Of a stretch of DNA of 62,336 bases, positions 1-9,520 are shown in pieces. The stretch lies in assembly GCA_964640655.1 (NCBI GenBank), contig CAZXFT010000018.1, forward strand, positions 1 to 62,336, given 5' to 3'. The DNA is from BJGO01 sp964640655 (lineage in GTDB: Bacteria > Bacteroidota > Bacteroidia > Chitinophagales > UBA10324). Position 1 is the stretch's first letter; each line of letters begins with the position of its first letter. A program made the position numbers and the translations under genes. Below the pieces are notes generated by a model. That model saw only the letters and a list, made by a program, of their open reading frames with translations. It ran no database searches and was not told where the DNA came from.

Positions 1-272
1 AACGCAGTGTTGTTCCTGAAATACGCAAAGATGACTTAGAAAAACACAGTGTTGTTCCTGAAATACGCAAAGATGACTTAGAAAAACGCAGTGTTGTTCC
101 TGAAATACGCAAAGATGAATTAGAAAAACGCAGTGTTGTTCCTGAAATACGCAAAGATGACTTAGAAAAACACAGTGTTGCCCCCGAATTACTCAAAGAT
201 GAATTAGAAAAACACAGTGTTGCCCCTGAAATACGCAAAGATGACTTAGAAAAACACAGTGTTGCCCCCGAA
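1..272. repeat. 42-bp tandem repeat (minisatellite), six units plus a partial seventh
   Basis: Units start at 1, 43, 85, 127, 169 and 211, with a 20-bp partial unit at 253-272; the array continues beyond the left edge. Units differ by a few substitutions: the first four carry gttgttcctg, the last ones gttgcccc. The period is a multiple of three, and the + frame beginning at base 3 stays open through every unit to a stop at 402-404, giving a 14-residue repeat of the form SVVPEIRKDDLEK plus R or H. It may therefore be the C-terminus of a repeat protein, or a noncoding array that happens to be open. There are no spacers, so it is not CRISPR. From 273 to 326 no gene is seen. Confidence 0.9.
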
Positions 273-326
273 GGGGCAAACTACTCAATCCAAAATGAGC
301 AGATATGCAAGCGGATTATGAGTGCT

Positions 327-821
327 TTACTTTTTCAGCACCATTACACGTCTTTGATATATACTGTATTTGGGCAGTCCACTAAAAGGGGTAAGTATCT
401 GTAATTCCATTTTACGTGAGCCTTTTTCTGTAACTGCATAAGTACCATCTATCTCCAGTGTGGCGTTTAAACCTCTGATGTCGAACCGCTCGCCATCGTA
501 AACATATTCCATACTATACCCTTTGTAACTGGTAGAGTCCGTGCCTGAGAATGTTTCTAGCTTCATATAAACACCAAGCCTATAGTAGTAGAGCGCATTC
601 AGTGAGCCACTCTGCATAAACTGCAGATAGCCCAGATTGGAAATGATTTCCTTATTCACAACAGTACCCGCAGTATCGTAGGTAATGGTTTCAAAGCTTT
701 CAATACTCCATTTGCCATCAGCATGATAAAAATGACGTGCTTTTCGGTCTTCAAGTTCGCAACTGTTCATCACAATCAACATTAGACTTGCAGCAATCAA
801 TATGTGAAATAACTTAATCAT
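327..821 (-). CDS. Small lipocalin-like lipoprotein
   Basis: This 164-residue protein has a lipoprotein signal peptide ending at Cys21 (LIVMNSC), so it should be lipid-anchored on the far side of the inner membrane. After the signal comes a segment around residues 37-48 (GKWSIESFETIT) typical of Bacteroidota lipocalin-like small lipoproteins, in which a W opens a small beta-barrel; the remainder is strand-rich. No enzymatic motif is seen. It is the last gene of a three-gene minus-strand operon: its ATG overlaps the end of the upstream gene by 8 bp (ATGATTAA), which suggests translational coupling. The function is unknown; a structural role beside the two upstream secreted proteins is inference. 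Confidence 0.75.
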   Translation of the reverse strand: MIKLFHILIAASLMLIVMNSCELEDRKARHFYHADGKWSIESFETITYDTAGTVVNKEIISNLGYLQFMQSGSLNALYYYRLGVYMKLETFSGTDSTSYKGYSMEYVYDGERFDIRGLNATLEIDGTYAVTEKGSRKMELQILTPFSGLPKYSIYQRRVMVLKK

Positions 822-1659
822 TATTACGGGTAAGATTTAATTGTAATCCAATAGAAAATTGCCAGCCGCGATCGTTGATATATACAATATTATTCTCGGC
901 TTCAGATTGTAATTGATTTTGATAGAAATAAGCTACATCTGCAGGAAAATATTCAGTGGGATTATTAGCACTACTCGCATTAAAACTTTTGTAGTCCACA
1001 AGGTCTTTGTAGTAATCGAGATAAGTACTTCCATCTTTTTGTGTGGGTTTATATGAACGTACCGCACGCACTATGATGTTCACTTGTTTTACACCAAAAC
1101 CTACTTCAGCTCCATAAGCCATAGATAGACGTGAGGCACTGAAGATGCCATTCAGATATTTCTCAGTGCTATATGATTTAGTTCCGTCGTTATAAATGTA
1201 TCCATTGTAGGCTTGGTTACTACGCAAGTAAAAACTACCAATTGGTGCTAGATGAAAATTTTCACTTCCAACACCTAATATAATATCGGTACTCCAGTCG
1301 CTGACGCGCAGAGTTACTTCGCGCTGGTCGTTGTTCTTAAATGTTGTTGTATTAATGGTTTTAAACTTAGAAACACCTGTAACAAAGTTTCCATAAAATC
1401 CACCACCTTCTGGTCTGATGCAATAACCAGCACGCCACCACAAGCCCGATGCAGCGTCAAAGTCTTCTTTGAACGGTTTGCTGAGGTCAGAAGCAAAATA
1501 GCTATTATAGGTAGAGAAAAATGTTTGAAAGCCAGGAGCCTTGAGATTGTAAATTCCGTAACCTGCTTGTATGTTAACTTGCGAAGCAGCTTCTTTGTAA
1601 TATAAAGTGCAAGCAATTGCAAATAAGAAAAGTATGTTGTGAGTAATAAACTTAATCAT
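814..1659 (-). CDS. Predicted outer-membrane beta-barrel protein
   Basis: This 281-residue protein starts with a signal peptide (residues 1 to about 26, ending EAASQ). The rest alternates short amphipathic strands and turns and ends in a strand-like tail (GWQFSIGLQLNLT), as in small outer-membrane barrels. The second gene of the operon, it overlaps the upstream gene by 8 bp and the downstream gene by 8 bp. The preceding bases contain AGGAGG five nucleotides before the ATG, an unusually complete Shine-Dalgarno for Bacteroidota, although those bases also encode the C-terminus of the upstream protein. It resembles the upstream product in size and N-terminal pattern (GYG near the mature N-terminus, then NLN/NL motifs), so the two may be distant paralogues. 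No family is recognised with confidence. Confidence 0.7.
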   Translation of the reverse strand: MIKFITHNILFLFAIACTLYYKEAASQVNIQAGYGIYNLKAPGFQTFFSTYNSYFASDLSKPFKEDFDAASGLWWRAGYCIRPEGGGFYGNFVTGVSKFKTINTTTFKNNDQREVTLRVSDWSTDIILGVGSENFHLAPIGSFYLRSNQAYNGYIYNDGTKSYSTEKYLNGIFSASRLSMAYGAEVGFGVKQVNIIVRAVRSYKPTQKDGSTYLDYYKDLVDYKSFNASSANNPTEYFPADVAYFYQNQLQSEAENNIVYINDRGWQFSIGLQLNLTRNND

Positions 1660-2392
1660 AGTAACCTCCTAATTTTAAGAATAATATTAAACTCAGGCTA
1701 CTCATTCTTCCTTCAAGTGTGTGATCGTTTTGAAGTTTCTGACCACCAAGTAATATATAATCGAGATCGTCTAAATCCAGTTTCATCATCTGAAACTGAT
1801 AGGACAGCCTTGCACCAATAGGACCTTTTTCAACTTGAATAAAAGGTGTAACACCCATTTGAAATGTTCGAAGAAAGTCACCATCTTTTAGAAAAGTGGG
1901 GCCGCCAAGTTGTTGTACAGTCTGAAATAGAGGTGTATAGGATGTGTCTTTGACTGCAGTCTTAAGGGCTCTTTTATAGAAACCTTTGAACGTACCCAAA
2001 TCTAAAGAGGTACCGAACTTCACCGACTCGCTGCCACCATAAAATGCAAGGCTCAGGCAGTTAGAACGAACTTTTAAACGGCGTTCAATTTCTTCACCAT
2101 TATGCATAAAGTCCGACTTGCTAATACTATGGCGGTTTTGCCAACTAACTTCAAAGCCGGCACCTTCTGATTCTTTTCCAAAAGCAAACATGAGTCCGCC
2201 AACAGTATGAATCTTATTCAGGTCGTTTCCGGTGTTGTAGTATTCGCGGTTGAGGTTATTGTGCACATCAATGAGGCGATTGATTTCGCGCGGATTGCAG
2301 TACCCCCAACCATAACCTACACGCCAGAATCCCTGGGCGTGAGACATAGCATATTGTAAAAGCAATAAGACTATGATTAGATATTTTTTCAT
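1652..2392 (-). CDS. Predicted secreted outer-membrane beta-barrel protein
   Basis: The ATG at 2392 is preferred over one 27 bases upstream because it gives a clean signal peptide (MKKYLIIVLLLLQYAMSHAQ) on a 246-residue protein. The mature part begins GFWRVGYGWGY and has repeated amphipathic strands with a C-terminal strand (LSLILFLKLGGYYD). Such proteins are usually small outer-membrane barrels of unknown cargo. It is the first gene of the three-gene operon, with its stop overlapping the next start. No promoter matching TAnnTTTG is evident in the 85 bases separating it from the arginine decarboxylase stop codon, so read-through from that gene is possible. Confidence 0.7.
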   Translation of the reverse strand: MKKYLIIVLLLLQYAMSHAQGFWRVGYGWGYCNPREINRLIDVHNNLNREYYNTGNDLNKIHTVGGLMFAFGKESEGAGFEVSWQNRHSISKSDFMHNGEEIERRLKVRSNCLSLAFYGGSESVKFGTSLDLGTFKGFYKRALKTAVKDTSYTPLFQTVQQLGGPTFLKDGDFLRTFQMGVTPFIQVEKGPIGARLSYQFQMMKLDLDDLDYILLGGQKLQNDHTLEGRMSSLSLILFLKLGGYYD

Positions 2393-2477
2393 AAAAAATG
2401 GAACGGTGAACTGTTGCATAAATACAACATTTCGACATATGAAAAAATAATAAATATTAGACTATAGATAGTACTTG

Positions 2478-3890
2478 TTACTGCTCTTCTACAGGCTTTT
2501 GCTCATAACCCAATATCTTGAGCATGCTCGATGCCGTTTGTTGTTTGGCAAAGAGGCGGTGCTTGAGATTTCCTTTTTTGTCGTAGTTAATCAGTACATG
2601 TTGTGGAGATGGAATCAGGCAATGCTTAATACCTCCATAACCGGCCAGCTGATCCTGATATGCTCCAATATGAAAGAAGCCAATGTATAACGGCTCTCCA
2701 TTGCTCACGCGTGGCAGAAACACCTGATTTATGTGAGCTTCGGAATTATAATAGTCGTGGCTGTCACATGTTAAGCCACCAAGATTTACTCGCTGATATT
2801 CAGCATCCCACTTATTAATTGGCAGCATCAAAAAACGCTGACCAATACCCCAGGTATCGGGTAAAGTGGTGATGAAAGATGAATCAATCATGTACCACAA
2901 CTCAGCATCGTTCTGTTGTTTTTGCGCCAACACTTTGTAAACAGCTACACCACTTTCACCTACTGTAAAACTGCCAAACTCTGTAAAGATGTCAGGTACG
3001 GGAATGCGGTTTTTCTTGCACACATTTTTTATCTGTGTCACAATAGCTTTAATCATGTAATCATAGTCGTACTCAAAACCCAGAGAATTCTTGATAGGGA
3101 AACCACCGCCAATGTTTATAGAATCGAGTGTGGGGCAAATTTTGCGTAACTGACAATATACATTCAAAGCTTTGTTCAACTCGCTCCAGTAATAGGCATC
3201 ATCTTTAATTCCGGTGTTGATGAAGAAGTGCAGCATCTTTAAGCGGAACTTTTTGTTGTCGTGAATTTTCTGAACATAAAACTCAAGAATATCGCGCCAG
3301 CGAATGCCTAAACGTGAAGTATAAAACTCAAACGATGGTTCTTCTTCGGCAGCAATACGAATCCCAATGTTGCAATCTCCTTTCACCAATCGCTGATAGC
3401 GGTTGATTTCTTCTTTGTTATCTAAAATGGGAATTACATTGAAGCCATCGTTGATAAGCTTTGAAATTTTAGATGTATATAAATTGTTTTTGAAACCGTT
3501 GCAAATCACATAACGTTCCTTATCAAAGGAGCCCCGTTCATACAGTTTGCGAATGATGTCTATATCGTAAGCATAACTGGTTTCCAGATGAGTATCGTTT
3601 TTTAAAACTTCGTCGAGTATGTGAGAGAAGTGTGAACTCTTGGTGCAATAACAATAATGATATTTACCTTCATACTTCATTTCTTTAAATGCCTTGCGAA
3701 AAGAAGTCTTGGCTTTGTTTATCTGCGAACTGATTTTTGGCAGATAGGTAATTTTCATTGGCGTGGAATAGGAACCGACAATGTCCATTAGGTTGACTCC
3801 GTTGAAATGTAATACATTGTTTTTTACTTCAAATCCTTCCTGAGGGAAATCGAAGGTTTGCTGAATGAGGTCGAGATAGGTGTTAGACAT
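2478..3890 (-). CDS. speA: Arginine decarboxylase, alanine-racemase fold (SpeA-like)
   Basis: This 470-residue PLP enzyme should decarboxylate arginine to agmatine, the first step of polyamine synthesis, in the cytosol. Lys84 in YCTKSSHFSH is the expected Schiff-base lysine. The glycine-rich phosphate-binding loop is NIGGGFPIKNS near residue 260, and CDSHDYYNSE near residue 375 holds the conserved Cys-Asp of fold-III decarboxylases, which completes the active site across a dimer interface. The length matches the short Bacteroidota arginine decarboxylase family rather than the ~650-residue E. coli SpeA, so lysine, ornithine or diaminopimelate as substrate cannot be excluded. It starts with ATG, and a -7 promoter element lies about 50 bases upstream. 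No polyamine neighbours are present. Confidence 0.85.
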   Translation of the reverse strand: MSNTYLDLIQQTFDFPQEGFEVKNNVLHFNGVNLMDIVGSYSTPMKITYLPKISSQINKAKTSFRKAFKEMKYEGKYHYCYCTKSSHFSHILDEVLKNDTHLETSYAYDIDIIRKLYERGSFDKERYVICNGFKNNLYTSKISKLINDGFNVIPILDNKEEINRYQRLVKGDCNIGIRIAAEEEPSFEFYTSRLGIRWRDILEFYVQKIHDNKKFRLKMLHFFINTGIKDDAYYWSELNKALNVYCQLRKICPTLDSINIGGGFPIKNSLGFEYDYDYMIKAIVTQIKNVCKKNRIPVPDIFTEFGSFTVGESGVAVYKVLAQKQQNDAELWYMIDSSFITTLPDTWGIGQRFLMLPINKWDAEYQRVNLGGLTCDSHDYYNSEAHINQVFLPRVSNGEPLYIGFFHIGAYQDQLAGYGGIKHCLIPSPQHVLINYDKKGNLKHRLFAKQQTASSMLKILGYEQKPVEEQ

Positions 3891-3942
3891 TTCCTGTGTG
3901 GCGGCTGAAATGTGATTTTGTCAGTAGAAAAAATAGTGCGCA

Positions 3943-3950
3943 CAAAAGTA
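3943..3950 (-). promoter_or_regulatory. Bacteroidota -7 element before arginine decarboxylase
   Basis: On the minus strand this reads TACTTTTG, a full match to TAnnTTTG. It lies 53 bases before the ATG at 3890. No clean TTG is found 19-20 bases further upstream, so only the -7 half is supported. Confidence 0.5.
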
Positions 3951-4088
3951 TATCATTTGAAATTCGGTGCAGCCAGTTTTTATTACAATTCACATCTTTA
4001 ACTTACAGAAAGAACTGCGGCTCAAGAATAGATTTTCAATTCTGAAATCTTTTGTTGAAACTTGTATGACTTACATCATTTAAACCTT

Positions 4089-5378
4089 ATGAAATACGAC
4101 GCACCTCCGGCTCAACTCTTTATTGAAAACCGCAAACGATTTGCAGCATTGATGAAACCAAATGCTATGGCTGTTTTTCATAGCAGTGACGAAATGCCAC
4201 GCAGTGGTGATCAGTTTCACACCTTCCGGCAAAACCCTGATCTGTATTACCTCAGCGGCATAGATCAGGAGGAGACCATGTTGATTCTTTTTCCTGATTG
4301 TCCTCGACCGGAATACCGTGAAGTGCTTTTTCTAAAACGCACCAACGAGCATATCGCCGTTTGGGAAGGTCATAAGTACACTACTGATGAAGCACGTGCC
4401 ACTTCCGGTATAAACACTATTGTGTGGAACGAAGAGTTTGATGTGATCTTAAATCTGCTGATGATTTACGCCGATTACTGTTATATCAATCTGAATGAAA
4501 ATGACCGTCAGGTGATGAAGGTCCCCTACCGCGATTTACGTTTTGCCAACGATATAAAGCAACGCTTTCCCTTGCATCAGTTTGAGCGCGCCGGCAGATT
4601 GATGCAACAACTGCGCGAGGTCAAATCAAAGTTTGAAGTGGACATTATTCGTCACGCTTGTTCAATTACTGAAAAGGCTTTTCGCCGTGTTTTGTCCTAT
4701 GTGAAACCTGGCGTAATGGAATACGAGGTGGAAGCCGAAATTATGCACGAGTTTATTCGAAACCGCTCAGGCTATGCCTATTATCATATCATAGCTTCGG
4801 GTGCCAGCGCTTGTGTGTTGCATTATGTGGAAAATAATAAACCCTGTAAAGACGGCGATATGCTGCTGCTTGACTTTGGTGCAGAGTATGCTAACTATGC
4901 CAGCGATTTGTCTCGCACCATTCCGGTAAACGGAAAATTCACGGCTAGACAAAAGGATATGTATAATGCTGTTTTGCTCGTGATGAAGCAGGCCAAACTA
5001 ATGTTAAGACCAGGAACAATACTGAACGATTACAACAATGAAGTAGGAAAAATAATGGAAGCAGAACTTATCAAACTGGGTTTACTGGATGCTGAAGCTG
5101 TGAAAAAACAAAATCCTGAAAAGCCTTTGTACAAAAAGTATTTCATGCACGGCACTTCGCATTTCATGGGGCTTGATGTTCACGATATTGGTAATCGTTT
5201 TGCCAAGATGAAGGCCGGTATGGTGTTTACCTGCGAACCGGGCATTTATGTGCCTGAAGAAAACATAGGTATACGCATAGAGAACGATATTCTTATTACA
5301 GACAGTGAACCTGTTGATCTGATGAGCAGCATTCCTATTGAAGTAGAAGAGATAGAAGCATTGATGATGAAGCAGTAA
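4089..5378 (+). CDS. pepP: Xaa-Pro aminopeptidase (M24B family)
   Basis: This cytosolic metallopeptidase removes N-terminal residues that precede proline. The protein has an N-terminal aminopeptidase-P domain (roughly 1-170) and a C-terminal pita-bread M24 domain. The five metal ligands are visible: two Asp in LLLDFGAEYANYASDLSRT, His in MHGTSHFMGLDVHD, Glu in TCEPGIYVPEE and Glu in IGIRIENDILI. The ATG at 4089 gives 429 residues, a normal length; a TTG nine codons upstream is less likely. It converges with the DUF5686 gene, whose stop codon is only 11 bases away, and no terminator separates them. The assignment to PepP-type rather than prolidase rests on the N-terminal domain. Confidence 0.9.
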   Translation: MKYDAPPAQLFIENRKRFAALMKPNAMAVFHSSDEMPRSGDQFHTFRQNPDLYYLSGIDQEETMLILFPDCPRPEYREVLFLKRTNEHIAVWEGHKYTTDEARATSGINTIVWNEEFDVILNLLMIYADYCYINLNENDRQVMKVPYRDLRFANDIKQRFPLHQFERAGRLMQQLREVKSKFEVDIIRHACSITEKAFRRVLSYVKPGVMEYEVEAEIMHEFIRNRSGYAYYHIIASGASACVLHYVENNKPCKDGDMLLLDFGAEYANYASDLSRTIPVNGKFTARQKDMYNAVLLVMKQAKLMLRPGTILNDYNNEVGKIMEAELIKLGLLDAEAVKKQNPEKPLYKKYFMHGTSHFMGLDVHDIGNRFAKMKAGMVFTCEPGIYVPEENIGIRIENDILITDSEPVDLMSSIPIEVEEIEALMMKQ

Positions 5379-5389
5379 ATTGATTTGTA

Positions 5390-7855
5390 TTAATCACCAA
5401 CTGAGATTAATCCACCCTGCAACATAATGCCTAAACGAATTCCCTGTTGCCAGCCACTGAATTTATTGTAACCGGAAACCCATTCCACGCGGAATATTTT
5501 TAAAATTCTTTCAAGACCTGCATGAAATTCATAGTGTAATACATCGGGAGTGTAAAGTAAATGTGCGCCTGCTGTTTCTTTCATTTTTAATTTGCGCAAC
5601 AATGGGATCTTATTGGTGATGAATCCCTGAAAGTGTTGCTCCGCGTGAATTTGCGCATAGTATTGATTGGTACTATAGCGATAGTAGGGCAACAACTCAA
5701 ACCGACTCACAGAAGAGAACCCTGAAAACATTGTTTGATTGGCAGTAAAATGTTTGTATTCCGCAACACGGATAATATTCTTATTAAAAAAATATCCTGC
5801 ACTACCCTGATAAGTAAAGTAACCCAATAACCCAAGTTTCATTTTATCGCTGATCTGTGCTTCGATTAAATCGAAGTTAACGTCAGAGCCAAGTGCGGCT
5901 ATGCCTTTAGTGTAAAATAATTTCAAGGTTGGATATTTAGATCCAATAATTACTTTCTGATGCGGTCGAGTGTAGTATTTCTGTTTGAAGCGAATGTTAG
6001 CAGTAGCCTTAAACAGCAATGCCTGATAATTGGTGAGTGTATTATCGAAGTTCTGAATGTCGGTGGTATTGGACGTAAAATTGGTTTGATCGGAATTTAT
6101 CCAGGAATGAAAATTGGTATTGCTGAGTGGCGAACGATTGTGATAGGCAACATTAACTTGCCCGATTAGTCCATTGATGAATTCACTTTGGTAAGTTATT
6201 GATGCATATTCATCCAAATAGAGTTTCATGTAATTTTCACCAAAGCCCAGTGTGTATAAAGAGTTAACCAATCCCGAAATGGGATTGTTGTCATTAAACT
6301 GTGCTACATATCTGCCACCATTTATTGTCCACTTCCGGAATCTTTCGGGCTTAATGAGGTATTCAATCTCTGGATTAAACTGAAATAAACGGTTGGATAT
6401 TCCATACCTAAATGCAGAACCGATCCCTAATAGTCTACGATCTTTCCATTCCTTGCTGAATCCAAACTCCAATATAGGGGCCAATCCTTCCACTGTGTTA
6501 AAATTGAGTGACTGTAAAAGTGAGCCGATGTAATAATTGGTTTCATTAAAACGACGGTAATAATTGTATCCGAGATACAGGTTGTTAAACTTGAAATGGT
6601 TGCGTTTGCGGTCTAAGGAATCAAGATACTGCTTACTGTTTTGTATGCGAGATAAAGAATCCTTTTTTCGATAGTCATCTATTTCTTCCTGAGTAAGAGG
6701 AATAGGTCTAACAACATCCCAATAAGAAGAATCTTTTTTATTGGCATCTTCGTTTACTTTCAACTCCTCCCCTTTAAAAAACTTTTTCGGAAACTGTGGA
6801 TTCAGGTTATAATCGTTGAAAACCCCAACATATCGTCCGTTACCTTTTATACCAAAAGCACGAAACCAAAACAGCATTGTTTGAGTGTACGGCATCCACA
6901 CGTCATTATTTACTTTGTTGTATGTCTGAATAATTTCAAGTGAATCCACAAAATCAATCTTGGCTTCTTTAGTCAGATACAGGTCGGTGCTGTGAATACG
7001 CCAGGTATCTTCAACTATATATATGTAACCTGAGAAAACCGGGTCATTGCGTCTGCGGGGAATAACCTGTATTTTATTAATCAACAAACCTTCTTCATAG
7101 TATGCCCCTATCATCTTATACCGGTAATACATCATAGCGCTTTCAGAAATTGGTGATACAAACCCTCGGTCGCTGAGATTGCCGGCATCTATCAGGTTGC
7201 GATAAAAATTGAAATCAAAATCGCTTGCCTGATTCCAACTGAATGCCTGATTGTCACCACTGACTTTACTCGAAATCATAATTTCTCGAACACGGTCGGG
7301 CTGTTTGAAATTAAATTCCGATTCCGACTCGCTTAGATAAACTATGCCAAGCATAGAAGAATCCAATCCCAAATCGTCTGCTTTGAATCCCATAATGCGC
7401 TTAGGAATGCTGTCGAGTCGTTGCATTCCTTTAATATATACATGGCATTTATATTCATTAATCTCGCTCAGATAGTCTGGACGTTTTTTGATGGCGTTAC
7501 GGATTACACGGTAAGCTGGGTCTTCAGCATTGGATGATATAACCACTTCTTTCAGCTTAAAATTTTCCGGCAGCAGCTTTACATTCAAGATGATATTATC
7601 AGTACCAACTATGATGTGCTCCGTTTTTTTCATATATCCCACATACTGAAACACCACATCGTACTCTCCCACAGCAAGCAATAACACATACTTGCCTTCA
7701 ACATTGGCTGTAACACCACTTGTTGTTCCTTTCAGATATACTGATGCAAAGGACAAGGGATTGTTCTGTTCATCGGTAATGATACCTGAAATAGTTGCAG
7801 CACTGGCGTTAATCAGTTGAGAGAACATGAAAAACAGAGTTGTAATAAATCTCAT
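5390..7855 (-). CDS. DUF5686 outer-membrane protein with carboxypeptidase-like regulatory domain
   Basis: The start at 7855 gives a signal peptide (MRFITTLFFMFSQLINASA) and 821 residues. A CarboxypepD_reg-like beta-sandwich follows (about 20-100, starting ISGIITDEQNNPLSFASVYL), then the DUF5686 region, which runs into a large C-terminal beta-barrel with many aromatic-flanked strands. This architecture is widespread in Bacteroidota and resembles TonB-dependent receptors without a plug; its cargo is unknown. It is a single gene on the minus strand, and about 220 noncoding bases precede it, holding the terminator of the upstream sulfur gene. The family call rests on overall architecture. Confidence 0.8.
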   Translation of the reverse strand: MRFITTLFFMFSQLINASAATISGIITDEQNNPLSFASVYLKGTTSGVTANVEGKYVLLLAVGEYDVVFQYVGYMKKTEHIIVGTDNIILNVKLLPENFKLKEVVISSNAEDPAYRVIRNAIKKRPDYLSEINEYKCHVYIKGMQRLDSIPKRIMGFKADDLGLDSSMLGIVYLSESESEFNFKQPDRVREIMISSKVSGDNQAFSWNQASDFDFNFYRNLIDAGNLSDRGFVSPISESAMMYYRYKMIGAYYEEGLLINKIQVIPRRRNDPVFSGYIYIVEDTWRIHSTDLYLTKEAKIDFVDSLEIIQTYNKVNNDVWMPYTQTMLFWFRAFGIKGNGRYVGVFNDYNLNPQFPKKFFKGEELKVNEDANKKDSSYWDVVRPIPLTQEEIDDYRKKDSLSRIQNSKQYLDSLDRKRNHFKFNNLYLGYNYYRRFNETNYYIGSLLQSLNFNTVEGLAPILEFGFSKEWKDRRLLGIGSAFRYGISNRLFQFNPEIEYLIKPERFRKWTINGGRYVAQFNDNNPISGLVNSLYTLGFGENYMKLYLDEYASITYQSEFINGLIGQVNVAYHNRSPLSNTNFHSWINSDQTNFTSNTTDIQNFDNTLTNYQALLFKATANIRFKQKYYTRPHQKVIIGSKYPTLKLFYTKGIAALGSDVNFDLIEAQISDKMKLGLLGYFTYQGSAGYFFNKNIIRVAEYKHFTANQTMFSGFSSVSRFELLPYYRYSTNQYYAQIHAEQHFQGFITNKIPLLRKLKMKETAGAHLLYTPDVLHYEFHAGLERILKIFRVEWVSGYNKFSGWQQGIRLGIMLQGGLISVGD

Positions 7856-8014
7856 GTAGCGAATTATCAATAATAATCTGATGAAGCGAATGAACAAAGT
7901 AAAATGTTACAACATTATCAGACAAGTTTGATGAACATATTATTATTATAAAATTGAACTCCGAAAAAAATTTTATTAGAATAGCTGAAGTCAAAAAAAC
8001 ATAAAATAAAAAAA

Positions 8015-8042
8015 GCCACCACACTTTGCAGTGTTGGCGGCT
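8015..8042 (-). terminator. Intrinsic terminator of the sulfur gene block
   Basis: Read on the minus strand, an imperfect GC-rich stem (GCCGCCAACACT with AGTGTGGTGGC) with a short loop is followed by TTTTTTTATTTTA. It lies 35 bases after the stop of the first CstB-like gene. Confidence 0.8.
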
Positions 8043-8077
8043 TATTATTAAACCCCTATGAATCTGTAATATTTTAA

Positions 8078-9493
8078 TTAGGTTGTCATCACTTTACTCT
8101 GACAGATGTAATCTGTTTTTGGAACTGATGTTTTAATAATCGCATTAAATCCGCCATCTACTTCGCTGAAATGATGAAATCCGCGTGCTTTAAGTATGCT
8201 GGCTGCAATCATACTGCGATAACCACCTGCACAGTGTAAAAAGAAATGTTGTTTTGGGTCAATATTACCCACCCACTCGTTGATATAGGCTAATGGCTTG
8301 CTGTATGCTTCATCTACATGCTCGGCTGCATATTCACTTTCCTTACGAACATCTATTACTAAACTTTCTTTGGGCTTAAACTCCTGTTCAAACTGCACAG
8401 CAGAAATTCGATTCACAGAATCTGTTTCTTTTCCTGATGCCTCCCAAGCAGCCACACCACCTTTCAGGAAGCCCAAAACATGATCAAAACCAACACGCGC
8501 CAAACGGGTTACCACTTCTTCTTCCATTCCATCAGCAGTAATTAATAGAATATTTTGTTTCACATCGCCAATGATAGAGCCTACCCAGGGTGCAAAATCT
8601 CCTTTAATACCAATGTTAATGCTCTGTGGAATATGTGCTTTAGCATATTCAGCAGCAGTGCGTGTATCGAGCATCATTGCATCAGCAACATCTACCATTT
8701 GTTCAAACTCAGCTGGATTCAAAGCTTTCAGACCTCGCTCTTTTACCATATCAAAACTCTCGTAACCTTTCTTATTCATTGCCACATTAAGCGGAAAATA
8801 AGATGGAGGAGGGAGCAATCCATCAGTTACCGCTTTGATAAAAGAATCTTTATCCGGTTGGTTTAAAGCATAGTTCATCCTCTTTTGATTGCCGAGAGTG
8901 TCAACGGTTTCTTTCATCATATTTTTTCCGCAGGCACTTCCTGCACCGTGAGCCGGATATACAATCACATCATCTGCCAAAGGCATAATCTTGTTCATCA
9001 GGCTTTCATATAACAAACCCGCTAACTGCTCCTGTGTCATATCAGCGGCTTTCTGTGCCAAATCCGGACGACCTACATCACCGAGGAATAAAGTATCGCC
9101 ACTAAAAATGCAATAGTCTTTACCGTTTTCATCTTTCAATAAGTAAGTGGTACTCTCCATGGTGTGGCCTGGAGTATGGAGTACCTTAATGGTAACATTT
9201 CCAATTTTAAATTCCTGTCCGTCTGTAGCTGTGATGGCTTGAAATTCAGGATTAGCATTTGGGCCATATACAATAGATGCACCTGTTTTGTTGCTTAAAT
9301 CCACATGGCCACTTACAAAGTCGGCATGAAAGTGTGTTTCAAAAACGTACTTGATTTTAACCGCGTCTTTTGCAGCGCGGTCAATATATGGCTGAACTTC
9401 GCGCAGCGGATCTATAATAGCTGCTTCGCCATTGGATGTAATGTAATAGGCTCCCTGTGCCAAACATCCGGTGTATATCTGTTCTACTTTCAT
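8078..9493 (-). CDS. CstB-like persulfide dioxygenase-rhodanese fusion (copy 1)
   Basis: The start at 9493 gives 471 residues. Residues 1 to about 230 form a metallo-beta-lactamase domain of the ETHE1/persulfide dioxygenase type: HFHADFVSGH gives His54, His56, Asp58 and His63, and further ligands are His110 (HTPGH), Asp133 (SGDTLF) and His182. The GDVGRPDL motif is typical of sulfur dioxygenases. Two rhodanese domains follow: the first (about 262-355) lacks the active cysteine, and the second (about 365-465) carries Cys421 in CAGGYRS. This order matches S. aureus CstB, which oxidises thiol persulfides and makes thiosulfate in the cytosol. It is the last gene of the sulfur block and a tandem paralogue of the next gene. 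Confidence 0.85.
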   Translation of the reverse strand: MKVEQIYTGCLAQGAYYITSNGEAAIIDPLREVQPYIDRAAKDAVKIKYVFETHFHADFVSGHVDLSNKTGASIVYGPNANPEFQAITATDGQEFKIGNVTIKVLHTPGHTMESTTYLLKDENGKDYCIFSGDTLFLGDVGRPDLAQKAADMTQEQLAGLLYESLMNKIMPLADDVIVYPAHGAGSACGKNMMKETVDTLGNQKRMNYALNQPDKDSFIKAVTDGLLPPPSYFPLNVAMNKKGYESFDMVKERGLKALNPAEFEQMVDVADAMMLDTRTAAEYAKAHIPQSINIGIKGDFAPWVGSIIGDVKQNILLITADGMEEEVVTRLARVGFDHVLGFLKGGVAAWEASGKETDSVNRISAVQFEQEFKPKESLVIDVRKESEYAAEHVDEAYSKPLAYINEWVGNIDPKQHFFLHCAGGYRSMIAASILKARGFHHFSEVDGGFNAIIKTSVPKTDYICQSKVMTT

Positions 9494-9520
9494 AATTGTT
9501 GATTTATTTATTGCAAAAGA

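Noticed and set aside
1..272. Regular repeats that could be a CRISPR array
   Set aside because: Units are contiguous 42-bp copies with no unique spacers and no cas genes nearby.
8555..8866. 103-residue plus-strand frame in the first CstB-like gene
   Set aside because: Antisense shadow of the dioxygenase coding sequence.
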